From G965250275 sp965250275 (lineage in GTDB: Bacteria; Pseudomonadota; Alphaproteobacteria; Rhodobacterales; Rhodobacteraceae), in contig OZ252297.1 of the NCBI GenBank assembly GCA_965250275.1, positions 434,001-498,000 of the forward strand: a stretch of DNA of 64,000 nt. Reading direction: 5' to 3'. Of this stretch, positions 1 through 7,871 are shown in pieces (positions within the stretch are counted from its first letter, which is position 1; every line of letters starts with the position of its first letter). The translations under genes were made by a program, and so were the position numbers. The notes under the pieces were generated by a model. The model worked only from the letters and a program-made list of their open reading frames with translations. It was not told the origin of the DNA and ran no database searches.

Positions 1-2
1 AT

Positions 3-581
3 GTCTTCCGGCAAAACGGGCCCAACGACATTATCGACGCCTATGCGCAGGTGGTTCTCATTGCTGACCGTGCGAACGTGAACGACGGGCTCGAAGTTGC
101 CGGCCCGCGATTCCTGAGCGAGACTTTTGGTCCGCCACGCGAAAACCTCAGCGACCAGTGCGAAAGCATGACGAACGAGCGCTTGGCTGACAAACTTGTC
201 CTGGAAGAGGTTGGTCCCATTCGGGTCCGCATGTTGCAGCCGGCTGTGGATTCACTGCGGCGCGTGTTCGAGAATGTCCGCGTCACCGACCCTGATCTCT
301 ATGATCGTATCAACACGGCCGGTTCATTGTGTGTGCGCCAGATTCGCGGCACCAACAACCGTGCCTCCACCCATGCCTTTGGTTTGGCCGTGGACCTCAA
401 TATTGATGGGGTGCTCGACACACTGGGGGATGGCAAAACGCAGCTTGGCCTGACCATTCTCGCAGACTTTTTCAAGGACGAAGGGTGGGTCTGGGGGGCC
501 GCCTGGGGGCGCGAGGACAGCATGCATTTTGAAGTGAGCCGCAAACAACTCATGGAGTGGATCGAACAAGGCCTTTTATAA
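3..581 (+). CDS. M15-family (VanY/D,D-carboxypeptidase-like) peptidase, 5' end outside window
   Basis: The frame is open from the left edge, so the N-terminus is missing; an internal GTG at 51 is unlikely to be the real start. The C-terminal part shows the zinc-peptidase signature of the M15_4 family: a His and an Asp in STHAFGLAVDLNIDG (around bases 367-411) and a second His-x-Glu in SMHFE (about 520-534). Such enzymes trim stem peptides of peptidoglycan, normally in the periplasm. Any signal sequence would lie before the window. The gene is 85 bases upstream of a T6SS-linked block, so it could be housekeeping cell-wall trimming or a peptidoglycan-attacking T6SS effector. No immunity gene is recognisable. 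The fold call is fairly secure; the role is open. Confidence 0.8.
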   Translation, partial: VFRQNGPNDIIDAYAQVVLIADRANVNDGLEVAGPRFLSETFGPPRENLSDQCESMTNERLADKLVLEEVGPIRVRMLQPAVDSLRRVFENVRVTDPDLYDRINTAGSLCVRQIRGTNNRASTHAFGLAVDLNIDGVLDTLGDGKTQLGLTILADFFKDEGWVWGAAWGREDSMHFEVSRKQLMEWIEQGLL

Positions 582-666
582 TTTTTGCCAAACCGCGCGC
601 TTGTGCCGCTTGATATGCGGGCGTTTTGGTGTGAGTTTTTTAATTTTCGGGGATAGGAGAACTTTA

Positions 667-1956
667 ATGTCAGATTATTCAGTTACTGGCACCGACCTAA
701 AGAAAATGGTCGGTGTGGCGCGGAAGAAACCGCTCAATTTCGCTTTCAATCCGGGCAAGTCGCCGAAAGATCATATGCTGGGTCTTGATCGCAGGAAGGA
801 CGCAGAAATTGTTGCGCGCTCCGTCAAGAAGAACGGGCCCAGTGGTAAGGTCGCCTTTGGCGCTTTGGAAGTTGCCGGCAATGTTGCCAGCGTGACCTGC
901 ACCGAAGTTTTGCCAGGCATGGCCAAGAAGATGAAAGCGTTCTTCAAGGCCAATGATCTGACCCTCAAGGTCCGGGTCCTCGATGCGACCGGAACCCTAG
1001 TGGAAGACGATGGCGAAGATGAAGATGACGCAGCACCCGCGGCAGAGCCCGCCGAACCGGGTGAGGCCGAACCGGACCCCAAAGCCGAACTGCTGACGCG
1101 GATCAAGGCAGTGCAGCCCTTGATCATGCAGACCGAAGAGGCACTGAAGGGCAAACTCGTCGCCGCCATTCAGAAGGTCGGTGAAGCGATCAAATCCGGG
1201 AATTTCGATCCTGCGTCCGAGGCGCTCACCAAAATTGAACAGGCGGTCAAAGGCGCGGCCAGTGATGCATCAGCGCCACCTGATGACGGACGGTTGTCAA
1301 AACTGCGCGAGGCAAGCGAAAAGCTCAAAAACAGCATCGGTGCGGTGTCGGACGAAACGGCGCGCGGCAAGCTCATGACAGCCGCCGGACAGCTCGATGG
1401 ATTCATCGAAGCGCAGGAAGTCGAAAAGAGCCTGACCGCGATCAAGACCATTCAGGCGGCTCTGCAAAAGGTGGCCGGGGCTCCGGCAGCCGAACCGGCA
1501 ATGCCGAGCGAAGCAGCCGATGAAGGCGGGACGTCAGAAGAGGGCATCGCCCCCTTGATCCGCAGCGCAGAAGCGTCGGTCAAAACCTACGCAACAGCAG
1601 TGGAGCAGGTCGACAAGCAGATTTCCGGGCTGCAGGTTGAGTTGCGCAACGCCGAAGACCCAGAGCTGTTGGAGATTGCGGACAAAGGGCTGAACGCCAT
1701 CACGTCGGGCTTCAAGACCAAGGTGCAGGCCGCAATCATGGACTTCAATCGCGGGGGAGACGGTCAGCATGCGGCAGCCGGAAAGCTTGCCGACCTGGCC
1801 GATGATTACCTCGATTTCCTGACCAGCGACGAAAGGGTGGAAGCCGTCGATATGAACCCGTCCGACGTGTCCGTGAATGTGCGCGGTACGATGGGCCCAG
1901 CGCTGGAGCGGTTGATCAAGACGATGGGGAAAGTGGCGAAAGCGGGAGGAAACTGA
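667..1956 (+). CDS. Unrecognised helical protein, paralogue of the gene at 11223-12266
   Basis: This 429-aa protein has no signal peptide or membrane segment. ATG 667 is preferred because AGGAG lies 7 bases upstream; a longer open frame from 601 lacks such a site. Residues 1-115 form a compact domain with the motifs PLNFAFNPG and LPGMAKKMKAFFK. An Asp/Glu/Ala/Pro linker follows (about 118-140), then two long helical stretches separated by a second Ala/Pro linker. The N-terminal domain, middle and C-terminal end all align by eye with the protein at 11223-12266 (minus strand): PLNFAFNPG matches PMNFAYCPD, LPGMAKKMKAFFK matches MPGLSKQLQKFLK, and AVDMNPSDVSVNVRGT matches AVDDNGFANTQIRAT. It probably forms an operon with the next gene (stop-to-start distance 1 base). 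I recognise no family and assign no function. Confidence 0.85.
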   Translation: MSDYSVTGTDLKKMVGVARKKPLNFAFNPGKSPKDHMLGLDRRKDAEIVARSVKKNGPSGKVAFGALEVAGNVASVTCTEVLPGMAKKMKAFFKANDLTLKVRVLDATGTLVEDDGEDEDDAAPAAEPAEPGEAEPDPKAELLTRIKAVQPLIMQTEEALKGKLVAAIQKVGEAIKSGNFDPASEALTKIEQAVKGAASDASAPPDDGRLSKLREASEKLKNSIGAVSDETARGKLMTAAGQLDGFIEAQEVEKSLTAIKTIQAALQKVAGAPAAEPAMPSEAADEGGTSEEGIAPLIRSAEASVKTYATAVEQVDKQISGLQVELRNAEDPELLEIADKGLNAITSGFKTKVQAAIMDFNRGGDGQHAAAGKLADLADDYLDFLTSDERVEAVDMNPSDVSVNVRGTMGPALERLIKTMGKVAKAGGN

Positions 1957-1957
1957 G

Positions 1958-3409
1958 ATGGGTAAGTGGACAAGTTTCAAGAAGGCTTTCGGAAAGAAAT
2001 CCAACGACCAGAAGTACAAGGACCAGCGTGCCGAGTTCTGGAACATGTACCAGGAAGCGGAAGACCTGATCCGTCCGGGGGGCAACATCGCAAACCACCC
2101 GACGAAAGGGCGCTCGGACACCAAATTGCTCAAGGGGCTGGAAGCGAAGCTGGGCAATCTTGAGAATGCTGGTCCACTTCGAAATGGCGTCCCAGCAGAC
2201 GTGAACCAAGGCGTCAAAGATATGAAAGGTCCTCTCAAGGAGATGAAGACGCTCCTCCGGGAAGCGCACCAGCTGGAAAACGTGGTGACCGCCAAAGGCT
2301 ATGTCATCAACAACCAGATGATCCGTGGCTATGCCGACATGGACGACAATGAGAGAAACCAGGCGCTTCAGGAGCTCGAAGCGCGCATGGATGCCGGAAA
2401 GGCTGCCGTTGATGGCATCTTTGGCAAAGGAGGTGCCGCCGCGCCCCCAAACCCCGGTTTGAAAGAAGTCGGCGAGGTGATGTGGTACCTGCGCATGAAG
2501 GCAGAAGACCTTTCTGAAGGGTCATTCAAAAAAGGTGCGATGACAGTACCGGATCCTGATGGAAAGCTGCGCGATTGGCTGGATAAATGCGGCGAGGTCT
2601 ACATTCGGGACAGCTCGCATTTGAAAGAAGACAACCGGAAAACCGGTCGGGCCAACGACCAACTCGCCCAGGGCAATGCGCCGCGCGGCATGGATTTCTA
2701 CGCCGGACGGAAGGATGGTAAGGCGCAGCAAGATTCAGAGCTGCCTTATGGGATGAACACGCTGCTCTATCAGGCGTTCGAGCGCGACAACGACAAACGT
2801 CTCTACATCAAACTGGAAACCGAGGGGTCTTTCTTTGAGGCCGAAGAACTGACCACCAAAGGGCGGGTCAAGCACGACGATCAGATTGACCAACGCTCGT
2901 TCCGGGCTTCGGACATCGGGGATTTTGTCGGCCATGCAACGAACTACATAACCGGCAAGAAGGAACCGAACGCGCTGGCGCGTCACGGAGAAACGGCCAA
3001 GGATATCCCGCAGGCTGTCAAGGATCAGTACAAGAAGATCTACGACGCGATCGAGAACGCGCCCGACTTGCACGACTTGATGGGTGACATCGCAGACATG
3101 ATCTCGATCAAGGATGATCTGACCAAAAAGCAAAAAGCGAAAAAGAAGCTTGGGATCAAGGTCGACGCCAAGAAGAAGAAGCTGGTCGGAGAAGTGCAAC
3201 AGATGATGAAAAATCTGGATGCGGTGCAGGACAAGCTCAACAAAAGCTACACCGACCCGAGCATCGACGATGCCCATAAGGATGTCATTAAAACGATGCT
3301 TGATGAGATCGTCGAATGGCGCGGCATCTGCACGGATGTCGGCTACAGGCTCGACAGGATCAATGTGCGCGTTGGCGACGAAGTCGTGATGCAGCCCGCC
3401 GACTTCTGA
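1958..3409 (+). CDS. Unrecognised 483-aa hydrophilic protein
   Basis: The start ATG follows GGAGG with about 8 bases spacing and sits one base after the stop of the preceding gene, so the two are probably translationally coupled. The protein is Lys/Asp-rich with no signal peptide and no membrane segment. A central stretch (about residues 255-300) containing YGMNTLLYQAFERDNDKRL and LYIKLETEGSFF looks globular. The C-terminal third holds a very basic run rich in KKKK (about residues 385-415) followed by helix. I could not match it to a family. Its size, cytosolic character and place beside a T6SS allow either a structural accessory role or a cargo role, with nothing to decide between them. Confidence 0.8.
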   Translation: MGKWTSFKKAFGKKSNDQKYKDQRAEFWNMYQEAEDLIRPGGNIANHPTKGRSDTKLLKGLEAKLGNLENAGPLRNGVPADVNQGVKDMKGPLKEMKTLLREAHQLENVVTAKGYVINNQMIRGYADMDDNERNQALQELEARMDAGKAAVDGIFGKGGAAAPPNPGLKEVGEVMWYLRMKAEDLSEGSFKKGAMTVPDPDGKLRDWLDKCGEVYIRDSSHLKEDNRKTGRANDQLAQGNAPRGMDFYAGRKDGKAQQDSELPYGMNTLLYQAFERDNDKRLYIKLETEGSFFEAEELTTKGRVKHDDQIDQRSFRASDIGDFVGHATNYITGKKEPNALARHGETAKDIPQAVKDQYKKIYDAIENAPDLHDLMGDIADMISIKDDLTKKQKAKKKLGIKVDAKKKKLVGEVQQMMKNLDAVQDKLNKSYTDPSIDDAHKDVIKTMLDEIVEWRGICTDVGYRLDRINVRVGDEVVMQPADF

Positions 3410-3428
3410 CGCGGGTCACCAACAATGC

Positions 3429-3459
3429 CCCCGGCAGGCGGCATGCGCTGTCTGCGGGG
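3429..3459 (+). terminator. Stem-loop after the 483-aa gene
   Basis: Bases 3429-3437 pair with 3452-3459 (CCCC and GCAG against CTGC and GGGG, one bulged G). Inside the loop GCG (3438-3440) can pair with CGC (3446-3448). It begins 20 bases after the stop codon. No T-run follows, so it may be a 3' stabilising hairpin or a Rho-assisted end rather than a classical intrinsic terminator. Confidence 0.4.
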
Positions 3460-3672
3460 TGAACAACAAAGCACACAAAAGCTGTTTCGCTGTTCGCATG
3501 GGCCGAGCGCTGATCTTTTGTCGTGTCTCGGCCTTCACCGTGCGCACCCGAGCCTCTCTAGTGTGGCCTGCAAAGAATTGTGACTTAGCACACCGCGAAT
3601 CGTCTCTAGGATCGGGTACAAGTAGCGGAGGAAAAGTTCCCGCTTGTGCAATTCTGAGTTAAACATACGGTC

Positions 3673-5265
3673 ATGACCCAATCTTTTGTTCTGTCTCCTG
3701 TCCGGATCACGCTGCTGAGCCTGTGTCTGGTCTTGTTTCTTGTACCCGGTGTCCTGCGCGCAGATGGTCGCGTGGCACTCCTGATTGGCAACTCCAACTA
3801 CGGCACGCCCGAAATGGACCTTATCAACCCCGTCAATGACGTGGAGCGATTGGGGGAAGCGCTGCGCAGTTTGGGCTTCGCTGTGACCGAGATCACAGAC
3901 CAGACCAATTCGCAGATGCAAGATGCGCTCGACACCTTCGCTGTCAGCGCCCAAGGCGCTGAGATAGCGCTCTTTTTCTTTGCGGGGCACGGCGTGCAGA
4001 TTGCAGGCGAAAACTATCTGGTTGGGAGTGAGTTCGGCGGCGCCGATGTTGACTCGTTGCGACGCGCATCCCTGCAGATGAGCCGCGTACGCGACGTGCT
4101 GGACAAGGCCGACCCCGATATCGGTATTCTGATGCTTGATGCGTGCCGAAACAATCCGTTCACCGACAGCGGGCTGGTGGCCGAGGGGCTTGTGCGGTCC
4201 AGCGGAGGCGCCGGCATTCTGGTCGCTTACGCCACCGATCCCGGAAACGTCGCCTATGACGGTGATGGCGAAAACAGCGTCTTCACCGCGGCCCTTCTGG
4301 ATCACATCGGAACACCGGGTCTTGATGCCCGATTGATGTTGGGCCGCGTTCGGCAGCAAGTGGTGATGCAAACCGGCGGGCAGCAAATCCCATGGGTCGA
4401 AGAAGCGGTTCTGGGCGAGCATGTGTTTGCGCCGGGTGATCCCGGTGCGTTGCCTTCGGACGAAACCGTTAAGGAACTGGCCCGTTGGCGCGCCATTTCG
4501 GGCAGCGTCGATCCGCAGCGGTTTGAGGCCTATCTGGAGGAGTATCCCAAAGGCTTGTTCAGCGACTTCGCTCAAAACAGGGTCGAAATGCTGCGCACGG
4601 CCTCGCGGATGGAACGCGCTGGCAACGAGACCGTCGAAACCCTTCTGGCGTCCGCGGACCCCACACAATTGTCCGCGGCTCTGACAACGCTGGGTCTGAT
4701 GACACCAACCCGCACGCGCGCGGTTCCCGAACAGTTACGCCCGGCGCTTCAGGGCTACCAGAGCCAGATTGGGGACCCCACCGATCTCGACGAGGAGCAG
4801 CTCTATACCGATGCCGCGCGGGTTGCGATGTTCCTCGCCGCAACGACTTTGCAACGCATCCGAACAGATATCGTCGCACTGCGCAGCGTGGACCGCACGC
4901 TGAACGTTGCCCGCACCGCGCTTGGGCAAATCGAACAGATTGCGGAGACCAACGTAGACGCTTTGCCGATCCTGCAGACAGCCCGCAATGACATTGCCGA
5001 TATCGAAACCTCACGCGCCGTGGTCCTCAGCCGGTTGGACGAGAGCCGCAGCTATTACGACGAGGTTCTGCAACGCGCTGTCGCGTTCTTCCCCGAAGAA
5101 GCCTCGACCTCTCTGATCGGATCAGAGGAGAGGTCCCGTGATTTGGGGCAGTCGGGGGGGCAGATGATCCAGGACGCTCAATTGTTCATCAAACATGTCG
5201 GCAATGCCGACAAAGCAAAAGAAGGAAGCTATCAATGGCTAACAGACGTTCTGCCCGAGCAGTAG
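3673..5265 (+). CDS. Secreted caspase-like (C14-family) cysteine protease
   Basis: This 530-aa protein starts with a hydrophobic signal sequence (residues 12-30, cleavage likely near LRA-DG), so the protease is expected in the periplasm. Residues 33-250 form a caspase/ICE-p20-like domain: VALLIGNSNY opens it, FFFAGHGVQ carries the presumed catalytic His106, and LMLDACRNNPF carries Cys158. Both catalytic positions are intact. The rest (about 255-530) is helical with a sel1/TPR-like stretch (RFEAYLEEYPKGLFSDFAQ) and a coiled-coil end. The gene overlaps the following lipoprotein gene by 31 bases. In bacterial genomes caspase-like domains often occur with DUF4384 domains, and here a DUF4384-like protein is encoded nearby at 7872-9314. 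Substrate and trigger are unknown. The ribosome-binding site is weak. Confidence 0.9.
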   Translation: MTQSFVLSPVRITLLSLCLVLFLVPGVLRADGRVALLIGNSNYGTPEMDLINPVNDVERLGEALRSLGFAVTEITDQTNSQMQDALDTFAVSAQGAEIALFFFAGHGVQIAGENYLVGSEFGGADVDSLRRASLQMSRVRDVLDKADPDIGILMLDACRNNPFTDSGLVAEGLVRSSGGAGILVAYATDPGNVAYDGDGENSVFTAALLDHIGTPGLDARLMLGRVRQQVVMQTGGQQIPWVEEAVLGEHVFAPGDPGALPSDETVKELARWRAISGSVDPQRFEAYLEEYPKGLFSDFAQNRVEMLRTASRMERAGNETVETLLASADPTQLSAALTTLGLMTPTRTRAVPEQLRPALQGYQSQIGDPTDLDEEQLYTDAARVAMFLAATTLQRIRTDIVALRSVDRTLNVARTALGQIEQIAETNVDALPILQTARNDIADIETSRAVVLSRLDESRSYYDEVLQRAVAFFPEEASTSLIGSEERSRDLGQSGGQMIQDAQLFIKHVGNADKAKEGSYQWLTDVLPEQ

Positions 5266-5960
5266 TGGCAACGGCGATGGCCGCCACGCTGGTTCTGGCC
5301 GCGTGCGACGAGTCGACGACCTCTTCGTCGGCAACCTCCGCCTCAGGCGCCAGTTCCGCATCGACGGTTCCAGCGGGCCAGTCGGATGAACGTTTGCGCC
5401 AGCAAGCCGCAGCGATGCAGCGCACCATTCTGGAGGGTGCGGCGGCAGGTGCGGCCCTCGGAGCTGGCATCGGCATCGGCTTTGGCGGAACCCGGTCTGC
5501 GCTGCTGACGGGTCTGGCGTCGGGGGCGGCTGCGGGTGCGGCTGCGGGAACCTATGTCGCGTTCCTGCAGAAGAGATATGCCAACGAGGAACAAAGGCTC
5601 GAACAGGTCAAATCCGACCTTGATCAGAACGCGATTGAAATTCAAACGACCATCAACGTGATGCGCGAAGTTCTGGCCAGCCAGCAGCGCGAACTGAGCA
5701 GTTTGCGTTCGCAGGTCAGCAACGGGACCGCAACGCAGGCGCAGCTTTCGGCAGAGGTGTCGCGCGCCAACGCCAATCTTCAGCAAATGCAGATCGCAAT
5801 CGATGGTGCCACGAAACGTCAATCAGAGTTTGGTGCGGCGCGCGGTTTGACCCTTGTCAGCGGCTCTTCGACCTCCCCCATTGACGGAGACCTCTCCGCG
5901 TTGTCCAATCAGATTGCTTCCATGAAGTCGATCGCCAACGATCTGGCGACCTCCATCTGA
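5235..5960 (+). CDS. Lipoprotein with glycine-zipper membrane segment and coiled coil
   Basis: The 241-aa product has a lipoprotein signal peptide with lipobox LAAC (Cys24), so it should be lipidated and anchored in a membrane. Residue +2 is Asp, which in enterobacteria is an inner-membrane retention signal; whether that rule applies here is uncertain. Residues about 68-112 form a Gly/Ala-rich hydrophobic stretch of glycine-zipper type (GAAAGAALGAGIGIGFGG), and residues 115-190 look like a coiled coil. AAGGAAG upstream of ATG 5235 supports the start inside the end of the caspase gene, implying coupled translation. No enzymatic motif is seen; a scaffold or pore-like envelope role is only a guess. 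Confidence 0.85.
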   Translation: MANRRSARAVVATAMAATLVLAACDESTTSSSATSASGASSASTVPAGQSDERLRQQAAAMQRTILEGAAAGAALGAGIGIGFGGTRSALLTGLASGAAAGAAAGTYVAFLQKRYANEEQRLEQVKSDLDQNAIEIQTTINVMREVLASQQRELSSLRSQVSNGTATQAQLSAEVSRANANLQQMQIAIDGATKRQSEFGAARGLTLVSGSSTSPIDGDLSALSNQIASMKSIANDLATSI

Positions 5961-5973
5961 CGGAGATGAACCT

Positions 5974-6402
5974 ATGAAACCGCGCTTCCTGTTGCCCATT
6001 GTTCTTGGAGTGGCGGCCTGCCAGACAAGCACGGATCCGGCGGACGGCGGATTCTTCAACGGTGTTTCGGCCCTCAGCAGCGGCACTTATGATGACCGGA
6101 TCGCGGAACGCGAAGCGAGTGTCGAAGAAGCGCAGGCCCGGAACGCGGCCCTGACCGCCGAACAACAGGCGCTGGCGCGGCAAATCAACGCCAGCAAATC
6201 TGAACTCTCGGGCCTGAAACTCACCATTCTCCAGCAGCGCGATGCGCTTGGCAGCACCGACCCCGCCACTGCGGCGCGGATTGATAGGGTGCTGAATGCA
6301 CAGGCGCAGGGCAGCACGCCGGAATCGCAACTGGCGTCGTTGCAGCGCACCATTGCGGAAGCCAAAGCGTTAAGCGCAGACCTGTCGCGGTTGGCGGGAT
6401 AG
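5974..6402 (+). CDS. Small lipoprotein with coiled coil
   Basis: This 142-aa protein has lipobox VAAC (Cys16) followed by Gln, compatible with outer-membrane sorting, and then a Glu/Ala/Gln-rich helical domain (about residues 40-142) predicted by eye to form a coiled coil. GGAG lies 8 bases before ATG 5974. It is 13 bases after the previous lipoprotein gene and 5 bases before the next gene, so it is clearly in one operon with the caspase-like protease. No family was recognised. Confidence 0.82.
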   Translation: MKPRFLLPIVLGVAACQTSTDPADGGFFNGVSALSSGTYDDRIAEREASVEEAQARNAALTAEQQALARQINASKSELSGLKLTILQQRDALGSTDPATAARIDRVLNAQAQGSTPESQLASLQRTIAEAKALSADLSRLAG

Positions 6403-6407
6403 AGGCG

Positions 6408-7820
6408 ATGGCAGCGCTTACGCCCGCGCAGCAGTCTTTTCTGGAGAAGTTCGTCGCAAAACCGCAGCCCGTGACTGACGCGCCGGCCGCCGAAAGCAAG
6501 ACCTATGGCAGGCTTCTGACGCAGGCCGAGGACCTCAAGTCCCGATTGGAATCTCTTTCACCCAAGGGCAAAGCTCTGATGGCCGAGGGCACGCGGATGG
6601 TGAAGGAGGCGCTCGAAGCGGCCCGGAAAGCGGCGGGCGAGGGAGACAAAGTAGGCGCCGAGAAAGCGCTCACTCGCATGCGGCCCGAAATGCGCACGTT
6701 GTCGACCAGCATCCCCTTGGTGCAGACTTATGTCGATGAGGCTAAGAAGTTTCAGATGCGCCTGCAACAGGCGCAGGCGCGTGTCGGCGGGCAAGGTGGT
6801 ATTGCCATCACCGACTACATCAACCGACTGAAAGAAGACGACCAACGCCGGCAAGCGGCTGAAGGTCGCGGTGACATTCGCATGGCGTTGGTGGCCTGCG
6901 AAGCGCGCGATCATTTACATGACGCGAAAATGCAGGATGCGGACCGGGGCGCGGAATTCGTAGCGCTGACAAATGAGATCAAGGCGGAGTTCACGCGGCT
7001 TGAACACCTTGCGCCAGGAGGCGGAGACGCCAAAGACGTCATCGCCGAGGTGCGGGACATGATGGACAGCGCCGAGGGTTTCGCCCAAGGGGGAAACTGG
7101 GTCGGTGCGGTCATGGTGATGCGCAACGCGCGAACCGAGCTGCGTGTCGGGACTTCTGGTTTGGAACTTGCGCAGAAGCTCTCTGGTGCCGGGAAGGGCG
7201 AGGATTTCGACACCGCCTATCGCGGCTTTCTGACCCTGTTCAAGGGGTTGAGCAAGACCAAGGGCATTGCGAGTTTTGCCGCTGAGTTGAGACAAGCGAA
7301 TGCTCTGGCTGACGAAGCGCGCGCCGCTATGCCCGATGTTGCGCGCGCGCGGGAATTGCTGGAACAAGCGCTGCGGGCTTGCAACGATTTGGTGCGCCCG
7401 CTTGTTCTTCAAGCCCAGTATCAGGCCAAGATGAAAGACGTGATGGCCCAGAGGCAAGCCATGGCGGGTCTGAATGAGGATGGCTGTATCGACGCAGAGC
7501 TGCGCGCCGCCGCCGCGGCCATCAAATCTGCCGCTGATCATGCAAAGTCCAAAGCGTTCAAACCGGCTCTTTCTGATCTGGATGCCGCAGAAACGCATCT
7601 GCGTGACGCCAATGCAGCAGGGCAGATCTATGCGGAGCTTGTTCGCGATGGACGCAAATCGATTGCATTGAAACTTCAGCGTTTGGCGACCGAGGACGAC
7701 GATGCCGAGACCAAGGAGCTGCGCACCCTATTTGACCAAATCAGTGCGGCTTTCGAGGCGCGCAATCTCAATCGCATCGCGCCGTTGTTCGAACAGATCG
7801 AAAGATTGATCGTGGTCTGA
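6408..7820 (+). CDS. Unrecognised all-helical protein (470 aa)
   Basis: There is no signal peptide or membrane segment. The sequence is Ala/Glu/Lys/Arg-rich throughout with repeating helix-hairpin character, for example PKGKALMAEGTRMVKEAL and AAAAIKSAADHAKSKAF, which suggests a long helical or coiled-coil cytosolic protein. It is the last gene of the plus-strand block; the convergent minus-strand block ends 51 bases further on. The helical segments resemble in style the middle parts of the paralogous proteins at 667-1956 and 11223-12266, but I cannot show homology by eye. It could be a cytosolic scaffold of the same module. Confidence 0.82.
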   Translation: MAALTPAQQSFLEKFVAKPQPVTDAPAAESKTYGRLLTQAEDLKSRLESLSPKGKALMAEGTRMVKEALEAARKAAGEGDKVGAEKALTRMRPEMRTLSTSIPLVQTYVDEAKKFQMRLQQAQARVGGQGGIAITDYINRLKEDDQRRQAAEGRGDIRMALVACEARDHLHDAKMQDADRGAEFVALTNEIKAEFTRLEHLAPGGGDAKDVIAEVRDMMDSAEGFAQGGNWVGAVMVMRNARTELRVGTSGLELAQKLSGAGKGEDFDTAYRGFLTLFKGLSKTKGIASFAAELRQANALADEARAAMPDVARARELLEQALRACNDLVRPLVLQAQYQAKMKDVMAQRQAMAGLNEDGCIDAELRAAAAAIKSAADHAKSKAFKPALSDLDAAETHLRDANAAGQIYAELVRDGRKSIALKLQRLATEDDDAETKELRTLFDQISAAFEARNLNRIAPLFEQIERLIVV

Positions 7821-7871
7821 TCCGGCAATCGGATTGTCAGCGTCGGATCAAGGTGTTGAACCAGAGAAGCC

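Noticed and set aside
582..640. Possible terminator after the M15 gene
   Set aside because: Only a 4-bp stem (CCGC/GCGG) precedes a short T-run; too weak to call.
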